NCBI GenBank assembly: GCA_003170135.1
Contig: PMZR01000103.1
Span: 1 to 57,258, forward strand
Source: Acidobacteriota bacterium
GTDB taxonomy: Bacteria; Acidobacteriota; Vicinamibacteria; Vicinamibacterales; Fen-181
Direction of reading: 5' to 3'
DNA length: 57,258 nt
Part shown: positions 32,964 to 40,939 of the stretch, piece by piece
How positions within the stretch are numbered: the stretch's first letter is position 1
How the letters are laid out: each line of letters starts with the position of its first letter
Position numbers and translations under genes: made by a program
The notes under the pieces: model-generated
Told to the model about the DNA's origin: nothing
Seen by the model: only the letters and a program-made list of their open reading frames with translations
The model's database searches: none

Positions 32964-34244
32964 CTACTGCCCGGTCCGCCGGGCCAGTGCGTTGGCCGCG
33001 ACCTGCGCGCTCGACCAGGCCCATTGGAAGTTGAACCCGCCGATCCGGCCGTCGATGTCGAGGATCTCGCCCACGAGAAACAGTCCCGGACACACCCGCG
33101 ATTCCAGCGTCGACGGAGTGATCTCGGTCAGCGGCACGCCTCCGGCCGTGACCTCCGCGTAGTCGTAACCGCGAGACCCCGCGACGGCGAGTGGCCAGCC
33201 GGTGAGCGCGTGGACCAGGCGCCTGCGATCGTCGCGCGGGAAATGCGCCAGGTCGGTCGGCGGTTCGATGCCGAGCCGCCGCGCGAGCGCCGACGCGACC
33301 GCCGCGGGGACGATGGTGGCAAGCGCGTTCTGCACAGACGCCTTCGGTCTGCTCGCGGCCATCTCGGTCAGGCGGGCGTCGACGCCATCGAAGCTCTCAC
33401 CGGGACAGAAACTCACGCTGATGCGGCAGGCCCGGCGCTCCAGTTGCGCACGCAGCCAGTGGCGGGAGGCGTTCAGCGCCACCGGCCCACTGACCCCGAA
33501 GTGCGTCCAGAGAAGCGGTCCCTGCAGGCGCACGGCCACGCGGTTCTCAATCCAGACAAAGAGCTCGACCGGTTGCGCGACGCCGGTGAGCTCACGGTGG
33601 AGATCCTCGCCCGCGCCGTTCTCCAGGAGCAGGGGCACCAGGCCAGGCGTCGTCGGCACAATCGTGTGGCCGAGGCGCCGCGCCATTTCGAACCCGAAGC
33701 CGTCGCTGCCGGTCTTGGGCAGCGACTGGCCTCCGGTCGCCAGGACCACGCGGTTTGCCTGGACCTCGCCGGCCGTCCGGGTGAGACGGAACGGCCCGTG
33801 GTCCGCGCGTTCGATGGCCTGCACGCGGTCGGCGGCGTGCAGGACCGCTCCAACCTTCGAGAGCTCGGCCAGCAGCGCCGCGAGCACATCGCGCGCTCGG
33901 TTCGTGTCGGGGAACAGCTTGCCGTCGGCCTCCTCGTGGAGGTGGACGCCGATGCCGCGGAAGAAGGCGACCGTATCCGGAACGGGAAAGGCGCGGAGGA
34001 CGCGGCGAACGATGGCGCGAGGGCCGCCCCAGAAATCCGCGTCGGAGACCGAGACGTTCGTCACGTTGCAGCGTGAACCGCCGCTCACGAGGATCTTCGC
34101 GCCCGGCGCCTTTGCGCTGTCAAACAAGTGAACGGACGCGCCGGGATTCAGCCTGCGCACGAAGATTGCGGTCGCAAGCCCGGCAGCGCCGGCTCCGACG
34201 ATGGCGACGTCACAGTGCGTAGGTTCCTGCGCAGGCACAGCCAT
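32964..34244 (-). CDS. BaiN/HI0933-family FAD-dependent oxidoreductase
   Basis: The 426-residue flavoprotein has an N-terminal dinucleotide-binding motif VAIVGAGAAGLATAIFVRR (residues about 13-31), the HI0933 hallmark GAKILVSGGSRCNVTN (about 48-63), the second nucleotide motif VLATGGQSLPKTGSDGFG, and the C-terminal family blocks GGVPLTEITPSTLESRVCPGLFLVGEILDIDGRIGGFNFQWAW. The family includes the bile-acid dehydroxylation protein BaiN but is widespread, with unclear substrates in most bacteria. The gene runs leftward, divergent from the TonB-receptor-like gene; the shared 180-nt spacer may carry both promoters. Confidence 0.9.
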   Translation of the reverse strand: MAVPAQEPTHCDVAIVGAGAAGLATAIFVRRLNPGASVHLFDSAKAPGAKILVSGGSRCNVTNVSVSDADFWGGPRAIVRRVLRAFPVPDTVAFFRGIGVHLHEEADGKLFPDTNRARDVLAALLAELSKVGAVLHAADRVQAIERADHGPFRLTRTAGEVQANRVVLATGGQSLPKTGSDGFGFEMARRLGHTIVPTTPGLVPLLLENGAGEDLHRELTGVAQPVELFVWIENRVAVRLQGPLLWTHFGVSGPVALNASRHWLRAQLERRACRISVSFCPGESFDGVDARLTEMAASRPKASVQNALATIVPAAVASALARRLGIEPPTDLAHFPRDDRRRLVHALTGWPLAVAGSRGYDYAEVTAGGVPLTEITPSTLESRVCPGLFLVGEILDIDGRIGGFNFQWAWSSAQVAANALARRTGQ

Positions 34245-34337
34245 CGCTGTTCAGCTTATCAGGCCGCCCGACAAGGCTGAACCCCAGCGTCCTCTTTTGA
34301 ACGCACTTCCGGCGCCGGCGCCCGTAATTGGCTGAAG

Positions 34338-34422
34338 GCAATGGCCGGGCTTTCGGCCCTTTTCTTGCTATCCGCATCCCCAGCCGGGTAAACGCGTCCC
34401 TGCCCGGCGTCGGTACCATTGC
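34338..34422 (+). promoter_or_regulatory. Possible structured 5' leader of the TonB-receptor-like gene
   Basis: GCAATGG (34338-34344) can pair with CCATTGC (34416-34422), closing a three-way junction. The junction contains hairpins GGGC/GCCC (34347-34359) and GCCGGG/CCCGGC (34383-34408). The closing helix ends 2 nt before ATG 34425 and would cover the ribosome entry site, which lacks an obvious Shine-Dalgarno sequence. It does not match a riboswitch class I can name. Confidence 0.3.
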
Positions 34423-34424
34423 AG

Positions 34425-36866
34425 ATGCGCAAGCGTTCTGTCGTGTTCTTCGTGTGCGCCATTGTTGTGCTCGCGGCTTCAGTGTCTGCATTCGCTGCAG
34501 ATGGCGCGCTTCATGGCCGCATCACCGATCCGGACGGTCTCCCGCTTCCCGGCGTCGTGGTTACGCTCACCGGACCATCCGGCCGGTCGCAAACCGCCAT
34601 CACCGACAGTGGCGGCACCTACACGTTCACCGCACCCGCCGGCCGGTACCAGTTGAAGACCGAGCTTGCGGGCTTCGGCGCGGTCACCAAGACAATCGAT
34701 CTCGCGGCGGGAGCGGCCAGCCTGGACATCACGCTCGGTCTCGCCGCGCACCAGGAACAGGTTACCGTCACCGGCGACGCCCCGACACCCGTCGTCGGCC
34801 AGCCGCACCCCGACGCGCCGGTCACCGTCACGCGCGAAGTCATGGACAGCGGGATGCTGCCCAACAGCCAGTATGACGATGTGCTTCCGCTGCTGCCGAA
34901 CGTGGTGCGCGGACCGGACGGATTGATCAGCGTGGCCGGTGCCCGGGCCCTCCAGGGCGCGCTCTTCGTCAATGGCTTCAACGAGACCGATCCGGTGAGC
35001 GGGGAACCCGGCTTCATCCTGCCGATCGAGGCCGTCGATTCACTGGACGTCTTCTCGGGCGGCTACTCGGCCGAACTGGGGCGCGCCACCGGCGGCGTGA
35101 CGTCCGCCCACACGCGCGCCGGCGCCAATCAATTCCATTCCTCGCTGAACAGCTTCTTTCCGCGCTTGCGCTTCATCGACGGCCATGTCGCGGGCGTCGA
35201 TTACTGGGAACCGAACACGGGCACCAGCGGGCCGATCGTGAAGAGCCGTTTGTTCTACGAGGAGGCGCTCAGCTACCGGTTCGACCGCAACCCGTACGAC
35301 ACCGTGGTCGGCTCGTTGGATCAGAAGTTCAAGGAACTCGCCACCTGGACGCAGTTCGATCTCCAGGTTTCGCCGGCCCAGCACGTCTACACCTCGTTCT
35401 CCTTCAATCCGCAGAGCACCGATCGTGCGAACATCACGGCGTTCACGCCGCCGGACACCGTTCCGGCGCTCGATCGCCGCGCCTTCACCGCGGCGCTCGG
35501 CGATCGGCTGACCATCGGCGACGCGGCGACGCTCGAACTGCGCGCGAACGTCATTCGCACCGGGCTGACGCTCACCCCGGCTGGCAACGATTCCTACGAG
35601 GTGGGACACGACCTGACGCGCGGCAGTTACTTCGACCGGCAGGATTTGCGCGGCGCCCGGGTGGAGACGAGTGCGGTGTACGGGTGGACGGCGCCGCACG
35701 GACACTTCGTGAAGGTCGGCACGAGCCTCGGACGCGCGGCCCTGGACGGCACGGACAACGCCGCTCCCGTCGAGCTGCTCCGCAGCGACGGCACCGTGAG
35801 CCAGTCCATTCAGTTTCTCTCGGGTGGGATCCTGCAGGCGTCCGCTTACGAGACCGGAGCGTTTGCGCAGGATACGTGGACGGTGTCACGGGCGCTGACC
35901 ATCGACGCCGGCGTGCGATACGACCGCACCACGGCGATCGGACAGACGTTCTCGCCGCGCGTGGCATGGACGCTGAAGCTGCCCGGCGGCGCCTCGACGT
36001 TCGGCGGCAGCGTGGGCCTGTTCGGCGACAAGCTGCCGCTCGAGGCGCGAGTCTTTCCGCTGCTGCAGCCGCGCGTGATTCAGTTCTTCGACCAGTCCGG
36101 ATCGCCGCTCGAACCGGGCCGTCTCTACACGAACGCGATCGACGGTCCGTTGAAGATGCCGATTGCGATGCGGTGGGACCTTGAATTCGACCGGCATCTG
36201 GGGAGCAGCTGGCTGGGTCGTCTCAAGTACCAGGAACGCCACGGCCGCGATGAACCGATCGTCAACCCGATCGCGCTTTCGGACGTGTCGGGGTTGCTCG
36301 CGCTCGAGAGCACCGGCACGTCGCGTTCGCGCAGCATCGAGGCGACGCTCGCCTACCGCGCGCCGCAGGGCGGAAACGAGCTGTACGTTTCGTACGTCCG
36401 GTCCCAGACGCGCGGAAACCTGAACAGTTTCGACCTCATCGAGGGCATCGCCCGCGAGCCGTTCGTCCAAGCCGACGCCATCGGCCCGCTGCCCGCCGAC
36501 GTTCCCAACCGGGTGCTGGCGTGGGGTCTCGTGCGGCTCCCCCTGGAGATCACGCTGGCGCCGTTCGTCGAGATCCGGGACGGGTTCCCATACTCGGCGA
36601 TCGGGGAGGATTGGACATACGTCGGACCTCGGAACAGCTTCCGGTACCCCTGGTTTGGCTCGCTGGATCTGTACGTGAACAAGGTGTTCAGCCTGGGGCA
36701 GCATCTGCCGGCGGCGCGCATCGGGATCAAGGTCTACAGCCTGGTGTCTGCACACACCGAGCGTGACGTGCAGCGCGACATCGCCCGGCCGGACTTCGGC
36801 TCGCTCTACAATCCGATCCCGCGGTTCTATGGGACGGTGCTCGAACTGCTCTGGGGGCACAAATAG
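34425..36866 (+). CDS. TonB-receptor-like outer-membrane protein with carboxypeptidase-regulatory-like domain
   Basis: The 813-residue protein has a signal peptide (about 1-22, ending SAFA). An N-terminal CarboxypepD_reg-like beta-sandwich (about 25-100; GRITDPDGLPLPGVVVTLTG, TYTFTAPAGRYQLK) and a plug-like region (about 100-230; FVNGFNETDP, LDVFSGGYSAELGRATGG) follow. A long C-terminal beta-barrel rich in aromatic strand ends closes the chain. This architecture is typical of the large TonB-dependent receptor paralogue groups of Acidobacteriota and is inferred to import oligosaccharides or other large substrates, or to act in adhesion. A TonB box is not obvious. It ends in LELLWGHK rather than the usual aromatic terminal residue. 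Confidence 0.88.
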   Translation: MRKRSVVFFVCAIVVLAASVSAFAADGALHGRITDPDGLPLPGVVVTLTGPSGRSQTAITDSGGTYTFTAPAGRYQLKTELAGFGAVTKTIDLAAGAASLDITLGLAAHQEQVTVTGDAPTPVVGQPHPDAPVTVTREVMDSGMLPNSQYDDVLPLLPNVVRGPDGLISVAGARALQGALFVNGFNETDPVSGEPGFILPIEAVDSLDVFSGGYSAELGRATGGVTSAHTRAGANQFHSSLNSFFPRLRFIDGHVAGVDYWEPNTGTSGPIVKSRLFYEEALSYRFDRNPYDTVVGSLDQKFKELATWTQFDLQVSPAQHVYTSFSFNPQSTDRANITAFTPPDTVPALDRRAFTAALGDRLTIGDAATLELRANVIRTGLTLTPAGNDSYEVGHDLTRGSYFDRQDLRGARVETSAVYGWTAPHGHFVKVGTSLGRAALDGTDNAAPVELLRSDGTVSQSIQFLSGGILQASAYETGAFAQDTWTVSRALTIDAGVRYDRTTAIGQTFSPRVAWTLKLPGGASTFGGSVGLFGDKLPLEARVFPLLQPRVIQFFDQSGSPLEPGRLYTNAIDGPLKMPIAMRWDLEFDRHLGSSWLGRLKYQERHGRDEPIVNPIALSDVSGLLALESTGTSRSRSIEATLAYRAPQGGNELYVSYVRSQTRGNLNSFDLIEGIAREPFVQADAIGPLPADVPNRVLAWGLVRLPLEITLAPFVEIRDGFPYSAIGEDWTYVGPRNSFRYPWFGSLDLYVNKVFSLGQHLPAARIGIKVYSLVSAHTERDVQRDIARPDFGSLYNPIPRFYGTVLELLWGHK

Positions 36867-36902
36867 TCGTTGGTCGTTAACCCCGAAGCCTGGAGCCTTC
36901 CG

Positions 36903-37406
36903 ATGGCAATCCGCAAGACGATGTTCTTTTCGGGCCTGTGCGTGCTCCTCTGGTTGGGCGGGGCCGCGGCGGCCGACAAGACGCCGGATCTCGGCAAGAC
37001 GAAGTTCAAGGACATCGCGAAGTACCTGAATCTCACGACCGACCAGCAGGGGAAGATCAAGCCGGACGTCGATCGGATCCAGGATCTCGTCAGGCAGGCT
37101 GACAAGCAGCGCGGAACGCCGGGCTTCGGCGGCGGTGGCCGGACACCCGTGGGCGGCGGGCGATGGGGCGGGGCCCCTGGCGGTGAGAACCAGGGCGGCG
37201 TGGACGTCGGCGACGTCGAGGAGCGGATCGCCAGGCGCCAGGAATGGCAGAAGGAAATCGCCAACCGCGTCGACGAAATCAAGTCGCTGCTCACGCCCGA
37301 GCAGCTGGAGAAATTCAAGTCAATCCCGGTGCCGAACCTCTCGGCACGTCCTCGCGTGGCGGCTGGCAGTAGGCCCCCCTTTCATACCTGGGCCGTTCCC
37401 GGCTAA
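36903..37406 (+). CDS. Small periplasmic Spy/CpxP-like helical protein
   Basis: From ATG 36903 (GGAG site upstream) the product is 167 residues with a signal peptide (about 1-24, ending GAAAA). Two helical segments, LTTDQQGKIKPDVDRIQDLVRQ and VEERIARRQEWQKEIANRVDEIKSLLTPEQLEKF, are separated by a Gly-rich loop (GFGGGGRTPVGGGRWGG). The LTxxQxxKI...LTPEQxxKF pattern is that of LTXXQ/Spy-type periplasmic chaperone-like proteins, so a role in envelope stress or metal response is inferred. It lies 36 nt after the TonB-receptor-like gene and may be co-transcribed with it. Confidence 0.8.
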   Translation: MAIRKTMFFSGLCVLLWLGGAAAADKTPDLGKTKFKDIAKYLNLTTDQQGKIKPDVDRIQDLVRQADKQRGTPGFGGGGRTPVGGGRWGGAPGGENQGGVDVGDVEERIARRQEWQKEIANRVDEIKSLLTPEQLEKFKSIPVPNLSARPRVAAGSRPPFHTWAVPG

Positions 37407-37446
37407 ACTCGTCTGGTCCGGCGTCCGAGAACCGCAGTGAGGTGGC

Positions 37447-39168
37447 ATGCGACGCACCCCCCGCGTTCGGGCACGATGGCGGCCCCGCGATGTCGCGGTT
37501 CTCGCGCTGACGTGCGCGGCCACGATCGTTTTCCTGGGTCTCGCCCAGGGGTTCGATCCTCAGGTGCGCCTGCACGCGCAGCAGATCGTCCCGCCGCCGG
37601 CCATCGCCGGCGATCTGAAAGAGATCCCCAACCAGACGGGTGTCATGGCGGCTCCGCAGGTCGTCGCGTCTGCCTTCATGACGACGGCGGAATCGCTGAC
37701 GCCGGAGCAACTCGACGTGAGCCGGCTCGGCGTCGACAAGTTGTCCTCGACGTGGGCGGGCCGGCTCGCCGGCGTGATCCCGGCGAATGAGGCCGCGGGC
37801 CCGCTCGCGGGGACGGAGGTCGTGCCTCGCGAGATCGCGTCGGGGCCGGCGGCATCGAGTGCCGGCCCGGGCGCCGCCGCCGCCGGCGTCCTCTCCCGGG
37901 TCCTGCCGCTGGTGCCCTCGACATTCGGGCTTGCTGTCCGGATGGTTGCCGAACCGTCGCTCGCGATCGGCGACTCGGTGATGTGGATGACCGGGAACTG
38001 GTTTGCCGCGCGTTCGACCGACGAGGGCGCATCCTGGACCTACGTCAACCCGTACGCTGATTTCCCGACGTTCACCTCCGATCAGGACACGGTCTACGAT
38101 CCGCATCGCCACCTGTTTGCGTGGTACCGCCAGGGCGGGCAATTACCCGGTCGCAGCGAGAACAGTTTCAGGCTCAGCGTCTCGACCGACCGCGCGGCCT
38201 CGTGGTGCAGCTATACGCTCAGGCCGAGCGAGGTCGACCCCGCCTGGAACACGTTCAACTTCGATTACCCGCATCTGGCGTTGAGCGATCATTACCTCTA
38301 CGTCTCTTCGACGCTGGTCGTCACCGGTGCCGGCTTCGCATCGCCGCGCATGATTCTGTTCCGGATGCCGCTGGACGATTTGGCCGGGTGCGCCGCGTTC
38401 CGGTACACCTACTGGACGAGCGACGAGGGCTGGTCGTGGACGCCGGTCGAGAATGGCGCCACGACGACGATGTACCTGGGCGACACCCTGGAGGCGGGCG
38501 GCGGGGCACCGACCGGCATCTTCCGCGTGTACGTGCAGCCGGAGTCGTCGTCGACGTTGTACTACGCGGACCGAAGCGTGCCCGCGTGGACCTTCACCGA
38601 GCGCACCGGCCGCTGCCCGGTGGCGGGAGGCGGCAACCCGTGTGCGCGGACCGATGGCCGCGTGACGTCAGGCTGGGTACGCCAGCAGAACGGCCGCGGC
38701 GAGGTCGGCTTCCTGTGGAACGTGCGCGAGGGCGGCGGCTTTCCCAACCCGTACATCGATGCGGTTACCTTCGACCTGGAGGCGCTCGCGGTGACCGGCC
38801 GACCGCTGTTGTGGGACAGCCGGTGCGCGTGGCAGTACGGCGCCGCTGCGCCGGAGGGCGAGGGCCTCGGCATCGCCGCGTTCTATTTCTGTTTGTCGCA
38901 GCCGCCCGCCCACGCCATCGGGCTGGCCGACGGCGCCGCGGGACAGCTGAAATGGACGATGGCCTACAGCCGAAAGGGCGACGTGCCGACCTCCACCGTC
39001 GTCTGGGGCGATTACATCCGCGTGCGCGCCGACGCGCGCGGCTACTTCGCAACCGGTTACACGATCGGCGAGAACGGCGCCGAACCGTTCCTCGTGTCGT
39101 TCGGCCGCAATCCGCTCGCGCGATCGGACGACGATCTGCAGCCTACCGGCGACAATCCCCGACACTGA
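37447..39168 (+). CDS. Secreted beta-propeller/sialidase-like protein of unknown function
   Basis: The 573-residue exported protein starts with a basic N-terminus followed by a hydrophobic signal (VAVLALTCAATIVFLGLA). Low-complexity residues run to about 155. A folded domain then has Asp-box-like STDEGASWTYV, STDRAASWCSY and TSDEGWSWTPV motifs (about 197, 249, 320), typical of BNR/sialidase propellers. No complete sialidase active site (Arg triad, FRIP) is seen, so an enzymatic role is not supported. Six or more cysteines in the second half suggest disulfides. It begins 40 nt after the Spy-like gene, and a heptamer array follows its stop. Confidence 0.78.
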   Translation: MRRTPRVRARWRPRDVAVLALTCAATIVFLGLAQGFDPQVRLHAQQIVPPPAIAGDLKEIPNQTGVMAAPQVVASAFMTTAESLTPEQLDVSRLGVDKLSSTWAGRLAGVIPANEAAGPLAGTEVVPREIASGPAASSAGPGAAAAGVLSRVLPLVPSTFGLAVRMVAEPSLAIGDSVMWMTGNWFAARSTDEGASWTYVNPYADFPTFTSDQDTVYDPHRHLFAWYRQGGQLPGRSENSFRLSVSTDRAASWCSYTLRPSEVDPAWNTFNFDYPHLALSDHYLYVSSTLVVTGAGFASPRMILFRMPLDDLAGCAAFRYTYWTSDEGWSWTPVENGATTTMYLGDTLEAGGGAPTGIFRVYVQPESSSTLYYADRSVPAWTFTERTGRCPVAGGGNPCARTDGRVTSGWVRQQNGRGEVGFLWNVREGGGFPNPYIDAVTFDLEALAVTGRPLLWDSRCAWQYGAAAPEGEGLGIAAFYFCLSQPPAHAIGLADGAAGQLKWTMAYSRKGDVPTSTVVWGDYIRVRADARGYFATGYTIGENGAEPFLVSFGRNPLARSDDDLQPTGDNPRH

Positions 39169-39198
39169 ACGCGGCCGCGTTCAGGTATGATTCCCGCC

Positions 39199-39261
39199 GA
39201 CCAACGACCAACGACCAACGACTAAGACCAACAACCAACAACTAACAACTAACGACCAACG
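39199..39261. repeat. Tandem heptamer array (CAACGAC/CAACAAC units)
   Basis: About nine degenerate 7-base units (ACCAACG, ACTAACA and variants) lie between the secreted protein and the sodium:solute symporter start, 11 nt before ATG 39273. A short inverted version (TCGTTGGTCGTTAA) is at 36866-36880, right at the TonB-receptor-like stop. Confidence 0.75.
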
Positions 39262-39272
39262 GCCACGCTCGC

Positions 39273-40835
39273 ATGCCGCTCCTCACCATCGCGCTGATGT
39301 ACGCCTCGTTCTTCGCCGTGGGCTGGCTGGCGGCCCGGAAAATCAAGGCCGGCACGGCCGCCGATTTCATCATCGCGGGTCGGGCGATGCCGCTCTGGGT
39401 GGCCACGCTCACGATGACGGCAACGTGGGTGGACGGCGGCTACCTGCTCGGGACCGCGGAAGGCGTCTACAAGTCGAGCCTGGCGTCCGGCATCCAGGGT
39501 GGCGTCTGCTACGGCGTCAGCCTGATCCTCGGTGGGCTGTTCTTCGCCAGGCGCATGCGGGCGTGCGGGTTCACGACGCTCGTCGATCCCTTCGAAGCGC
39601 GTTTTGGCAAGCGGTGGGCCGCCGTGCTGTCGGTGCCCGCGATGGCGGCCGAGACGTTCTGGAGCGCCGAACTGCTGGTGGCGCTCGGCTCCACCTTCGG
39701 TGTCGTGCTGGGGACGGACCTCACCACCGCGATCCTGGTGTCGGCCGTCGTCGTGACCCTCTACACGATGATCGGCGGCATGTGGTCGGTGGCCTACACG
39801 GACGTGTTCCAGTTGTCGCTCGTCGTGCTCGGCCTGGCCGTGGCGCTGCCGCCCGCGCTGCACGCCGTCGGCGGGTTGCACGCGGCATGGGCGACCTACG
39901 CGTCCGCGCGACCGGATCAGAGCAGCCTGCTGCCGCCGCTCGCCGCGCACGGCGCCTTCTGGACGCGACAGTCGATCGTGTCGTGGTGGGACGTGAGCCT
40001 GATGCTGATGCTGGGTGGCATCCCGTGGAACTGCTACTTCCAGCGGGTGCTCGCGTGCCAGACGCCCGGGCGCGCCCAGTGGCACTCGATCCTGTCCGGC
40101 GTGCTCACCATCGGGCTGACCGTGCCGCCGCTGCTCCTCGGCCTGTGCGTGTTCGCCTACGCCTGGCCCGCCGATCTCGCCGCCCGGCTCGCTGTGCAGC
40201 CTGCCGACGCGTTGCCGCTGCTGTTCAAGCACATGGTGCCGCCGCTCGTCGGTCTGCTCGGCCTGGGCGCGATCGTCGGCGCGGTGACCTCCAGCTTCAG
40301 TTCCTCGATCCTGTCCGCGGCGTCGATGTTCGGGTGGAACACGTGCAAGCGGTTGCTCTGGCCGGATCTGTCGCTGCCGGTGCTGAAGCGGGTCCTGCGC
40401 GGGTCGATTGCGGTGCTCGGCGGCGCGGCCGTGATCCTGGCGCTCAAGGTCGAAAGCGTGCAAGCCCTCTGGTTCTTCACGAGCGACCTGGTCTTCGTGC
40501 TGCTGTTCCCGCAGCTGGTCTGCGCGCTGTTCGACCGGAAGGCCAACCTCGCCGGGTCGTGCGCGGCGTTCGCGGTCTCCCTGGTCCTGCGCCTCGGCGG
40601 GGGAGAGCCGTTGTTCGGGATTGCGCCGATCATTCCGTATCCGCAGATCATGTCCGCCGTGGTCCCGCTCGACGTCGCGCGCTGGTACGACCCGCAGACC
40701 GGAGCCTTGCTATTTCCCTTCAAGACCCTTGCGGCCGCGACGGGCATGGTCCTTCTGCCGGTGGTGTCGCGCATGACGGCGCGCTGGAGCCGTCCCCGCC
40801 GACTGGCTGCGGACTCCGAAGCTGCGGGCGTCTAG
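39273..40835 (+). CDS. Sodium:solute symporter family transporter
   Basis: The 520-residue polytopic inner-membrane protein of the SSS family has about 13 hydrophobic segments. Recognisable blocks are FIIAGRAMPLWVATLTMTATWVDGGYLLGTAE (helices 1-2, sodium-site region), GFTTLVDPFEARFGKR, YTMIGGMWSVAYTDVFQL (helix 5 motif) and VGAVTSSFSSSILSAASMF (helix 8, which lines the sodium site). The pattern is closest to the choline/high-affinity-choline and proline branches, but the substrate cannot be read from sequence. The gene ends convergent to the PTS cluster, with a hairpin between. Confidence 0.9.
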   Translation: MPLLTIALMYASFFAVGWLAARKIKAGTAADFIIAGRAMPLWVATLTMTATWVDGGYLLGTAEGVYKSSLASGIQGGVCYGVSLILGGLFFARRMRACGFTTLVDPFEARFGKRWAAVLSVPAMAAETFWSAELLVALGSTFGVVLGTDLTTAILVSAVVVTLYTMIGGMWSVAYTDVFQLSLVVLGLAVALPPALHAVGGLHAAWATYASARPDQSSLLPPLAAHGAFWTRQSIVSWWDVSLMLMLGGIPWNCYFQRVLACQTPGRAQWHSILSGVLTIGLTVPPLLLGLCVFAYAWPADLAARLAVQPADALPLLFKHMVPPLVGLLGLGAIVGAVTSSFSSSILSAASMFGWNTCKRLLWPDLSLPVLKRVLRGSIAVLGGAAVILALKVESVQALWFFTSDLVFVLLFPQLVCALFDRKANLAGSCAAFAVSLVLRLGGGEPLFGIAPIIPYPQIMSAVVPLDVARWYDPQTGALLFPFKTLAAATGMVLLPVVSRMTARWSRPRRLAADSEAAGV

Positions 40836-40866
40836 CAAGGCTGGGCGGCGGTCACGGACGCGCGTC

Positions 40867-40927
40867 GGGGCTGGCACGGGTGTCGCGCTGCCGCGATGGG
40901 ACGCAGCCCGCCATGCGTGCCAGCTCC
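40867..40927. terminator. Hairpin between convergent genes, possible bidirectional terminator
   Basis: GGGGCTGGCACG at 40867-40878 pairs with CGTGCCAGCTCC at 40916-40927 (12-bp stem with one G-T, 37-nt loop) in the 104-base gap between the stops at 40835 and 40940. There is no T tract. Confidence 0.4.
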
Positions 40928-40939
40928 GGCGGCCGCGCG

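Noticed and set aside
34338..34422. Cyclic-di-GMP (GEMM) or other named riboswitch
   Set aside because: A three-way junction is possible, but the conserved core sequences of the GEMM class are not present on either strand.
39199..39261. CRISPR-like array
   Set aside because: Units are 7 bases without spacers; a simple tandem repeat, not a CRISPR.
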